A program made the position numbers and the translations under genes. Positions 6,537-13,058 of a stretch of DNA of 14,376 nt are shown piece by piece; the stretch's first letter is position 1; each line of letters begins with the position of its first letter. The stretch is from Abditibacteriales bacterium (lineage in GTDB: Bacteria > Armatimonadota > Abditibacteriia > Abditibacteriales > JANWYM01): contig JANWYM010000043.1 of NCBI GenBank assembly GCA_025055355.1, positions 1 through 14,376 on the forward strand, given 5' to 3'. The notes under the pieces were generated by a model. It saw nothing but the letters and a program-made list of their open reading frames with translations, was not told the origin of the DNA and ran no database searches.

Positions 6537-7191
6537 GCCGTTCAAAGCCATCACCTTCGATGCCTATGGAACGCTCGTGCGCAACGAGGGCTTGATGCGC
6601 GTGCCGGAGCGCATCGTGGCGGACCATAACCTGTCTGTCAGTGTTCACGATGTCTGGCGGGTGTGGAGTGACCTTTATTTTGAGGCGACGCAAAAGACGC
6701 CGTTCCGCACGCTGCGGCAGATCGAAGAGGACATCCTGCGCGTCGTGCTTGACCACTTCGGCGTCCGCGCCGACGTTGCGCCTTACGTTGACCTCTTTTT
6801 TGAAGTGACCACGAAAGTTGAACTCTACCCCGAAGTCCCTGCCGTGCTGAACGCCCTTAACGGCGTGCGCTCCGCCATTGTCTCCAACGCCGACCGCGAA
6901 CACATCGCTGCGTGGGACTTTGCGTTGCCTGTGCAGTGCGTCCTCATCTCCGAAACCGTCCGCGCCTACAAGCCGCACCCGCGCCTGTTTCAAGCGGCGT
7001 TGGCGCGGCTGGGCTGCGCGCCACACGAAGTCCTGCACGTCGGCGACAGCGACGTGGACGATGTTAAAGGTGCCAAGGTCGTGGGGCTGCGCGTCGCGTG
7101 GGTCAATCGTAACCGTCGCCCGCGCCGCGCCGATGTGCCAACGCCGGATTTTGAGGTGGCGAATCTGACGGAGTTGTTGACCCTGCTGTAA
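6535..7191 (+). CDS. HAD superfamily hydrolase, subfamily IA type
   Basis: This 218-residue protein has all four haloacid-dehalogenase-superfamily motifs: I, ITFDAYGTL (Asp9 nucleophile); II, SAIVSNAD (Ser-Asn, about 113-120); III, the Lys in RAYKPHPRLF (Lys146); IV, LHVGDSDVDDVKGA (about 167-180). An alpha-helical cap lies between motifs I and II. The second Asp of the phosphatase DxD motif is Tyr11 (DAYGT), as in L-2-haloacid dehalogenases, yet motif IV is the phosphatase-like GDSxxDD, so the substrate class is ambiguous. I chose ATG 6535 because the family begins right before motif I; ATG 6493 would add 14 residues covering inverted repeats. It follows the phosphorylase by 48 bases and may remove phosphate from its sugar-phosphate product or a nucleotide (inference). 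Confidence 0.87.
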   Translation: MPFKAITFDAYGTLVRNEGLMRVPERIVADHNLSVSVHDVWRVWSDLYFEATQKTPFRTLRQIEEDILRVVLDHFGVRADVAPYVDLFFEVTTKVELYPEVPAVLNALNGVRSAIVSNADREHIAAWDFALPVQCVLISETVRAYKPHPRLFQAALARLGCAPHEVLHVGDSDVDDVKGAKVVGLRVAWVNRNRRPRRADVPTPDFEVANLTELLTLL

Positions 7192-7205
7192 ACTCCCTCG
7201 AAAAC

Positions 7206-7238
7206 CGTCGTCGTCCTCGTCCTCGAACCTCATCAACG
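7206..7238. repeat. 33-bp repeat, right copy (inverted relative to 5633-5665)
   Basis: The stretch cgtcgtcgtcctcgtc through atcaacg matches the reverse complement of 5633-5665 at 30 of 33 positions. It starts 15 bases after the HAD stop. Weaker similarity continues to about 7196 on the left. Confidence 0.8.
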
Positions 7239-7310
7239 ACCGACAACGATGATGATTTTCATGCGGCGCGGTGTCCCCTCTGGGCAGAGATGATGCCGCC
7301 GAGAGTCACC

Positions 7311-7332
7311 GCCTCCGCGGGAGGGCGAGGCT
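7311..7332. repeat. Short GC hairpin related to the 2155-2209 repeat
   Basis: cctcc (7312-7316) and ggagg (7320-7324) form a 5-bp stem, and gggagggcgaggct (from 7319) resembles one arm of the larger hairpin at 2155-2209. It sits between the convergent HAD and thioredoxin-like genes. Neither strand shows a T-run, so I do not call it a terminator. Confidence 0.35.
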
Positions 7333-8403
7333 TCATCGAAGCCGATAGTTCGGCTCGGCGTGTGTTCCTGGCACCACAACGTCCGTCAGCCCCAGATAAG
7401 GGTCATCAATCGGCACGTGTAGCAGTTGTTTGAAAATCACATCGCGGCAATCGTACGGGGTGGGCAGTGTGTTGTAACAGGCGAACAGCAAATGCACAGC
7501 AGGACGTATGAGCGTCACGTTGTTGCGTGAATCCATCTCCACCGCCAGTTTGCCCAACTGCTCTGGCGTCGGTTGTTGCTTTGGTGGCACGTTCGCGTAG
7601 GCAGCGCGGATCTGTGCCGCAGACGCCGGGCGCTTGCTCAGGTCCTCAATTCTCGCGCTCAAGGCAGCGAAGGCAGATCGCGGGTCGGCGATGGGGTCTA
7701 TGCCTGGGGGGAATGGACTTGGCGTTTTGGCAACGCTGCGTTCCGCAGACATCCCCAACGCTTTGAGCAGCGGACTCTCGATAACGGCTTTCGAGATTGT
7801 CGTCCGCACTTTCTCGGATTGAATCGCCGCCGTAACTTGTTCTTTATGCCACTGGCGGACCTGCGCGGGTGATATCGCATCGCCACACCGACGCAGAAAC
7901 TCCATTGCTTTCTGCGTTTCGCTGAGGAAATCCGTCGGCGTGTAAACGCCGGGGAAGGCGTCTATAACGGAGCCGTCGGGCAGACAGAGATACATCACTG
8001 TGTTGCCCATCAACGTCCGTTTGAGGACGCGCCCATCGCCGAAATCAATCGTCACCTTCACGGCGGGGCGCACGCTCTCCCAGCAGGGCACGACTGCGTT
8101 CGAGAGGAACTGGACAACTCGCGGGTCGGAGAGCAGCACGGCTCTCAGGGTGCGCGCGTTCGTTCAGCAGAGTTGTTCGTCCAGCCGCCCGAACAGGTGG
8201 AGCAGCAGAATCGGCTTCCCCTCCCGCTGCGCCCGCGCTTGGGCGGAGGCAAAAGAGGTTTCCCAGACGACTCGGCTCTCAGAGGAAATGGCGGGTGTTG
8301 GGGTTGCCATCTCGGTGTGAATCTTCCCCCGTGACTGCCCCTGCCCCCACAGCGCCAGCACTGCCGCCCCTAACGCGGCAGCCGTTAAAAACCAACACCT
8401 CAT
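7333..8403 (-). CDS. Exported thioredoxin-like protein with in-frame UGA: candidate selenoprotein (or nonsense-interrupted gene)
   Basis: The frame from ATG 8403 to the TGA at 7335-7333 is open for 356 codons except for one UGA at 8166-8164 (codon 80). Before it: a signal peptide (1 to about 25, WFLTAAALGAAVLALWG) and the thioredoxin-like opening VVWETSFASAQARAQREGKPILLLHLFG. After it: TNARTLRAVLLSDPRVVQFL, then VPCWESVRP (Cys107), LPDGSVIDAFPGVYTPTDFL and an unrecognised helical C-terminal part. In thioredoxin_7-like proteins the first Cys of CxxC lies about 12 residues before the 'SDP.V' helix, which is where codon 80 falls, directly after Cys79. A SECIS-like hairpin follows. If read as selenocysteine this is an exported Cys-Sec redox protein; otherwise it is a pseudogene or holds a sequence error. 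AGGAGG (8417-8412) is 8 bases before ATG 8403, a better distance than for ATG 8409. Confidence 0.6.
8129..8146 (-). promoter_or_regulatory. Candidate bacterial SECIS hairpin downstream of the in-frame UGA
   Basis: On the minus strand GAGAGC (8146-8141), loop CGTGCT and GCTCTC (8134-8129) form a perfect 6-bp stem. It begins 17 bases after the UGA (8166-8164), which puts the loop 23 bases after it. The second loop base is G. These values fit the published consensus for bacterial SECIS elements (loop 16-37 nt after UGA, short loop, G in its first two positions). CGCG tracts on both sides could add a lower helix. Short GC hairpins are common, so this is suggestive only. Confidence 0.42.
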
Positions 8404-8455
8404 TGGCATCCCCTCCTGTGCTTTTCAAAAGTTACGCCGTTGCTGACACCTTTTT

Positions 8456-8476
8456 CCTCTCCCCGTGGGGGAGGGG
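8456..8476. repeat. Palindromic GC hairpin repeat
   Basis: cctctcccc and ggggagggg pair over nine positions (one G-T) around a GTG loop. It lies between the permease stop and the thioredoxin-like start. On the minus strand it is followed by A residues, not T, so it is not an intrinsic terminator for the ABC operon. It resembles the 20-bp palindrome at 13964-13983. Confidence 0.5.
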
Positions 8477-8624
8477 CAAGATAGTGATGGCAACCGCGTC
8501 ACTCCTGCCTTTGTCGTTCGCGGGTTTTACGCATAAGGGCGCGCGAGTGTTACGGAGAATTTGCATGGCTGGTTGCGCGGATCCTCGCGGAGTGGGAATG
8601 CGTGTCATCCGCCTCATCGGCGAG

Positions 8625-10289
8625 TTATCCTTTCAGGCCTGTCAGGGTGACGCCTTGAATCATGTAGCGCTGGCAGAAGAAGAACAAGGCGATGATGGGC
8701 AAAGCCATGATGGTCGCGGCAGCCATGAGCAGGCTGTGCTCGACGGTGTGCTCAGTGCGGAACTGATACAGTCCGTAAGCCATCGTATAGTGGTCGCTGC
8801 TGCTGAGGTAAATCAGCGGTCCGCTGAAGTCGTTCCAACTGCCCATGAAAGAAAAGATGGCGACCGTCGCCAGGGCGGGTTTGACCAGGGGCAACATGAC
8901 GCGCCAGTAGATGCCGAAGTGATTGCAGCCGTCAATTTTGGCGGCGTCTTCCAGTTCTTTGGGGATGGTCAAGAAGAACTGCCGCAGGAGAAAGACGAAG
9001 AACGGGCTGCCGAACCACGCGCCGACCCAGAGCGGTTTGAGGGTATCATACCAGCCGACGTATTTCATCAGGATAAAATGGGGGATGCGGGTCACGTCGG
9101 CGGGGAGCATCATCGTCGCCAGCACCAGCCCGAACAGCACCTCGCGCCCGTAGAACTGCATGCGCGCAAAACCGTAGGCGACCAATGAGCAGACGAGGAC
9201 GTGCCCCAACACGTTGAGGAACACGACCTTGAGCGTGTTGCTCAACAGCAGCCAGAAGTCCACGTAGCGCACCGTCTCGCGGTAGGCGTAGAAGTATTTG
9301 TCGAACGCGGCGCGCAGTTTGCTGGCTTTGAGGAAGGTCAGCGTGACACGATAATCATACGCACCGCGCACGTCAGTTGGCGCCTGGGGGTCGGGGCGCA
9401 GCACGATAGAACGCGCGCCCCGATAGGGAGGCTCTTTGAACACCCACTCTACGTCCTGCCAGGTGCGAATGTTCATCCACACGGGACGCTGAGCGGTGTA
9501 GACCTTGCCACCGTTTTCGACGGTGAGCAGCAACCGATGCCACGTCTCGTCGCAGTGAATCGGCAGGCTCAAGGCGGAGATCTTATCGGGGGTGACGGGC
9601 GCGGTGAAGTCGCAGGTCAGAACAAACTGCGACGCATCGCGCAGGTCGTAGTTGACCTGCCAGCCCTCTTGCTTCTCCACGGTGACGGGCGCGAGTTGCG
9701 CGCTGCCGGACTTGACTTGCCACGCCTTAACGCCTGCCCCCCGGCCCCTGAACCCCAACTTGACCGCATCGTTATTCACGTCCCGCACCTGTAACCTGCC
9801 GACGACGAGGACGCGAACGACGTTGTTCCACGCCTTCTCCATCATCTCTGGCGTGACCGACCTCTCCACAAAGGCGGGCAGTTCATCGGGGTTCCTCCAG
9901 ATGGTCTCTGGCACGACCTCCTTGACTTGCTCCCACAGCCCGCGCGTCATCTGCGGACGGAAGTTGTCGCTGTCCGCCATGCCCGACGCCTGTTTCATCC
10001 ACACCACGCCTTGCGTCTCCACCTGTCGCCACAGGATGCGCTCGATGGGGGGTCGCAGCCGCGCCCACGTGGGCGCGTCGAGCGCATCAGGCTTCGACAT
10101 TGTTTCATAGGCGTTCCCGCTGATGAACGGCGACTGCACCGCATACCACGGCACCTGCGGGATCCAACGCGGCGGAAATACGCCGATTTCCTTGTCCCCC
10201 TTGAACGAGGTGCTCAACAGCCAGAAGAAGGGGAAGGAAAAAACGACGCAGCCGATGATGAGGGCAACATGGATGAAGAACCGGCGCAT
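8625..10289 (-). CDS. MalG-type sugar ABC permease with a large extracytoplasmic insert
   Basis: This is a 554-residue inner-membrane subunit of a carbohydrate (CUT1-type) ABC importer. Membrane segment 1 is at 5-27, followed by the family phrase STSFKGDKEIGVFPPRWIPQVPW. About 270 extra residues (about 60-335) then intervene, helical at first (to about 160) and beta-rich later (about 165-320), before the normal permease core resumes: helices near 345-370, 382-400, 418-440, 470-490 and 518-540. The EAA loop that docks the ATPase is present (ELEDAAKIDGCNHFGIYWRVMLPL, 445-468). Ordinary MalG-like proteins have about 280 residues, so this one is nearly double. The insert may be a sugar-binding or docking module (inference). 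ATG 10289 overlaps the upstream stop by one base (TGATG), so translation is likely coupled. A longer open frame to 10595 is only a shadow of the upstream gene. Confidence 0.9.
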   Translation of the reverse strand: MRRFFIHVALIIGCVVFSFPFFWLLSTSFKGDKEIGVFPPRWIPQVPWYAVQSPFISGNAYETMSKPDALDAPTWARLRPPIERILWRQVETQGVVWMKQASGMADSDNFRPQMTRGLWEQVKEVVPETIWRNPDELPAFVERSVTPEMMEKAWNNVVRVLVVGRLQVRDVNNDAVKLGFRGRGAGVKAWQVKSGSAQLAPVTVEKQEGWQVNYDLRDASQFVLTCDFTAPVTPDKISALSLPIHCDETWHRLLLTVENGGKVYTAQRPVWMNIRTWQDVEWVFKEPPYRGARSIVLRPDPQAPTDVRGAYDYRVTLTFLKASKLRAAFDKYFYAYRETVRYVDFWLLLSNTLKVVFLNVLGHVLVCSLVAYGFARMQFYGREVLFGLVLATMMLPADVTRIPHFILMKYVGWYDTLKPLWVGAWFGSPFFVFLLRQFFLTIPKELEDAAKIDGCNHFGIYWRVMLPLVKPALATVAIFSFMGSWNDFSGPLIYLSSSDHYTMAYGLYQFRTEHTVEHSLLMAAATIMALPIIALFFFCQRYMIQGVTLTGLKG

Positions 10290-12841
10290 CAGGCTTCGCC
10301 CCCCTCCGTAAACACCCACCGCGTGCGCAGCCGCCAGTTGAGGTAGGTCAACGAGGCGATGATGACGAAGAGAATCCACGCCAAGGCGGAGGCGTAGCCC
10401 ATGCGGAAGTAGCGGAAGGCTTGGTTGAAGAGATAGGCGACGTAGAACAGCGTCGCGTCTACTGGACCGAAGTTCCCATCGGTCATGGTGTAAGCGCGGT
10501 CGAAGATCTGAAAGGTGCCGATGATACCCATGATGAGGTTGAAGAAGATGTAAGGCGACAGCATCGGCAGCGTCACGCGACGGAACTGCTGCCACTGGCT
10601 CGCGCCATCAATCTGGGCGGCTTCGTAAAGTTGCTGCGGGATACCTTTGAGCCCTGCCAGCCAGATCAACATGCCCGACCCCGCTCCCCACAGCCCCATC
10701 AGAATCAGCGCGGGTTTCGCCCACATCGGCTCTTGCAGCCACGCGGGAGGGAGTTTGTCGCGGATGAACGCGGGAATTAAGGGGAAATCCTTGAGCAGCA
10801 TATAAAGCGGCTTGAGCGTCACGTTGACCAATCCGAACTCCGCGTGCAGCACCCAAATCCACAGAATCGCCGCCGCGACGACCGGCACGATGGCGGGCAG
10901 GTAGAACACCGTGCGGTAAAACGATAGCCCCTTAACCTTCGCGTTCAGCAGCATCGCCACGCCCAGTCCCACCGCCATGTTGAGCGGGATGGCGAACACC
11001 ATGAACACCGTGTTCCACAGCGACTTCCAGAACAGCGGGTCGTTGGCTTCCAGTCCGCTGGGGGCGCGGTTGAACTTGAACAGGTCCACGTAGTTGTCCA
11101 AGCCGACCCACTTGACGGGGTGCAGGATGTCATACTGACAGAAACTCAGCAGGATGGAAGCCAGCATCGGACCTGCCGTCCAGAGGAGGAAGCCGAGGAG
11201 CCACGGGGCGATGAAAGCATAACCCGCGTAGGCTTCGGCTTTTTCGGGGCCTTTGCCCCGCTCGCGCAGGTAGGCTTGCAGGCGCGGCTTGACGGTGACG
11301 ATCCCGAAGAGGACGAACGCCAGCAACCCCAGCAGCGGATACGTCCAGTTCAGTTCACGGTAGACGACCCGGCGCTGGAGGTAGTCCAGTTGCTTCTGCA
11401 CCTTGCGCGTGCCGATGTCCACCGCCTGCTGGGGGGTGAGGGCATGGTAAATCGCCTGGTCGAGCGCCCGCCGCTGTTCGTCCCAGAGGAGTTGCCCGAC
11501 GGGGGTGACGGGGCGGAAGCGCGACACCTGCATCATGTCAATGCTGAACTTGAAGGCGCGCTGAAAGCGTGCGCTCTGCGGCGCGAACCGCTTGAAGACA
11601 ATCTCGTTGTGACGTTTGTTGGGGGACAGGCGCGGGACGTAGAGCCGCCCGCGACTGCGGTTGTAGCGCGCCTCGGCGTCGTTCATGAGGATCGCCGCTT
11701 CTTCGCTGGACATCCACTTGATGAACTCCCAAGCGAGTTCGGGGTGCCGCGCGCCTTTGGGGATGACCCAGGAAAAACCGCCCGACCACGTGATGAACGG
11801 GGCCTTGTCTCGAATCTCGCGCTTGGTCAGGTGCGGGTGCGCTTGCAGCCAACGGTTGGGGAAGTCCTTCAACTCCTCGTCAGGAACGCCTTTGAGCCGC
11901 CAGGCGGGCGACGGTGCGGGGGCGACGCCGAAGTTGAGGTCGGGCTTGTGGGTGGCGATGGTGTTGATGGCGTAGGGGGCGCCGTCAATCTTCATCGCCA
12001 CCTTGCCCGTGAGGAAGGGGTCGAATTCGCCCCCCTGAAACGTGCTGGTGAAGGCGTTGACTTTCTGCGCCCCGCCCAGGGCATCGTAAACGCTCGTCAC
12101 CCACGCGGCGGCATCGCGGATGCGCGGGTCGTTGAGCGTGCAGGTCGTGCCGTCCTCCGACATGAACTCGCCGCCGTTCTGCCAGCCGTAGAGGTAGAGC
12201 CAGGCGTTGCCGAAGTTGGGGATAAACCCGATTTGCGTGATGCGCCCCTGCGCGTCGCGCTTGGTCATCTTAACGGCGTAGGCTTTCAACTCGTCCCATG
12301 TCTTCGGCGGCACGACGTTGCCGTTTTTATCCACGTAGCCCTCGCGGCGGAGGATGTCCTCGTTGTAGTAGAGGATGCGGTCATCGGTGGTGTTGGGAAT
12401 CGCGTAGACTTTGCCCTTGTAGACCGCCTCGTTCCAACAGGCGGGATAAAAGTCTTCGGGGCGAATCGCCCACTTGTCCCCGCGCGCCCGGTCGCGCTCG
12501 ATGAAATCATCCAGCGGTATGAACGCGCCCCGCGCCGCCCAGCCGCCGACCGAGAAGCGGTCTTGATTCACGACATCGGGCGGCGCGCCACCCGCGATGG
12601 CGCACATGAGTTTCTGTTCATCCATCCGCCCGCCGGTCGTCGAGAGGACGAGTTTGACGTTAGGGTGCATCTCCTCAAACTTCGCGTAAGCCTTGTTCCA
12701 ACCCTCTTGACGCCAGATGCCCCACACGACGAGTTCAACGCGCTTGTCCTTCTTCCCCCTCCGCGCCGCCACAACAGAGCGCACCACCAGGGCGCCCATC
12801 AGCAACGCAACGACTGGTAAAATCCATCGGGTCGTCTTCAT
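10289..12841 (-). CDS. Fused family-1 solute-binding protein and MalF/UgpA-type ABC permease
   Basis: This 850-residue protein carries two subunits of a sugar importer in one chain. Residues 6-25 are a signal/anchor helix without a lipobox Cys. Residues about 35-485 are a family-1 extracellular solute-binding domain (VELVVWGIWRQEGWNKAYAKFEEMHPNV, AGGAPPDVVNQDRF, VYAIPNTTDDRILYYNEDI, GKVAMKIDGAPYA, HPELAWEFIKWMSSEEA). A helix at 499-517 crosses the membrane, a charged stretch (518-537) follows, and a MalF-like permease fills 541-836 with an EAA loop (EAAQIDGASQWQQFRRVTLPML, 740-761). The binding protein is thus tethered to its own permease. The frame has no break at the junction (near 11347). 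No ATPase gene lies nearby, as is common where one MsmX/UgpC-type ATPase serves several importers. ATG 12841 gives the best signal sequence; TTG 12886 is weaker. Confidence 0.9.
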   Translation of the reverse strand: MKTTRWILPVVALLMGALVVRSVVAARRGKKDKRVELVVWGIWRQEGWNKAYAKFEEMHPNVKLVLSTTGGRMDEQKLMCAIAGGAPPDVVNQDRFSVGGWAARGAFIPLDDFIERDRARGDKWAIRPEDFYPACWNEAVYKGKVYAIPNTTDDRILYYNEDILRREGYVDKNGNVVPPKTWDELKAYAVKMTKRDAQGRITQIGFIPNFGNAWLYLYGWQNGGEFMSEDGTTCTLNDPRIRDAAAWVTSVYDALGGAQKVNAFTSTFQGGEFDPFLTGKVAMKIDGAPYAINTIATHKPDLNFGVAPAPSPAWRLKGVPDEELKDFPNRWLQAHPHLTKREIRDKAPFITWSGGFSWVIPKGARHPELAWEFIKWMSSEEAAILMNDAEARYNRSRGRLYVPRLSPNKRHNEIVFKRFAPQSARFQRAFKFSIDMMQVSRFRPVTPVGQLLWDEQRRALDQAIYHALTPQQAVDIGTRKVQKQLDYLQRRVVYRELNWTYPLLGLLAFVLFGIVTVKPRLQAYLRERGKGPEKAEAYAGYAFIAPWLLGFLLWTAGPMLASILLSFCQYDILHPVKWVGLDNYVDLFKFNRAPSGLEANDPLFWKSLWNTVFMVFAIPLNMAVGLGVAMLLNAKVKGLSFYRTVFYLPAIVPVVAAAILWIWVLHAEFGLVNVTLKPLYMLLKDFPLIPAFIRDKLPPAWLQEPMWAKPALILMGLWGAGSGMLIWLAGLKGIPQQLYEAAQIDGASQWQQFRRVTLPMLSPYIFFNLIMGIIGTFQIFDRAYTMTDGNFGPVDATLFYVAYLFNQAFRYFRMGYASALAWILFVIIASLTYLNWRLRTRWVFTEGGEA

Positions 12842-12909
12842 GGTGAATGACTTCTGGTGGTTGGTGGTGGTCTCTGACCCCACCAAAACGCCTGACCAAT
12901 TCTCGGACT

Positions 12910-12938
12910 ATTATAGCAACCCGAAGGCTTCGGGGCAA
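12910..12938 (-). promoter_or_regulatory. Promoter of the ABC transporter operon
   Basis: On the minus strand TTGCCC (12938-12933), a 17-base spacer and a perfect TATAAT (12915-12910) form a sigma-70-type promoter, with transcription expected to start near 12903 and a leader of about 60 bases before ATG 12841. The spacer and -35 box overlap the palindrome at 12920-12934. Confidence 0.68.
12920..12934. promoter_or_regulatory. Candidate operator palindrome in the ABC promoter
   Basis: cccgaag-g-cttcggg is a perfect 7-1-7 inverted repeat filling most of the spacer of the minus-strand promoter and touching its -35 box. A repressor bound there would block RNA polymerase. Size and symmetry suit a LacI-like or similar dimeric regulator, but no regulator gene is present in the window (inference). 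Confidence 0.45.
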
Positions 12939-12972
12939 GCGATAAATCCCGCACCCAGCCTCACGGGTCAAC

Positions 12973-13001
12973 TTGACAGAACTGCCGCGAACAAGTAGAA
13001 T
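12973..13001 (+). promoter_or_regulatory. Promoter of the DUF547 gene
   Basis: TTGACA (12973-12978, perfect), a 17-base spacer and TAGAAT (12996-13001, 5/6) form a strong sigma-70 promoter. Transcription would start near 13008, about 50 bases before ATG 13059. It is divergent from, and does not overlap, the ABC operon promoter. Confidence 0.78.
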
Positions 13002-13058
13002 CCAAGACCGACGAGACCGTTCCAATTTTTAGAGACACCTTCACAGGGGGAGAAAGTC

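Noticed and set aside
5633..7238. Transposon with terminal inverted repeats
   Set aside because: No transposase, no target-site duplication seen, and the repeats look like intergenic repeat family members. Kept only as a finding, not called as a mobile element.
7333..8139. The downstream part of the thioredoxin-like gene as a separate gene starting at GTG 8139
   Set aside because: It is in the same frame as the upstream part, begins inside a conserved-looking helix, and lacks a signal peptide and a good ribosome site. One interrupted gene explains it better.
8456..8476. Terminator for the ABC operon
   Set aside because: Read on the operon strand the hairpin is followed by A residues, not T.
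8295..9188. 297-codon plus-strand ORF across the permease 3' end
   Set aside because: It runs through an intergenic hairpin and then antisense to conserved permease code, with no recognisable motifs.
11120..12820. 566-codon plus-strand ORF opposite the SBP-permease fusion
   Set aside because: It is a GC-driven antisense shadow with Arg/Val/Glu-rich low-information sequence. The minus-strand frame has clear domains.
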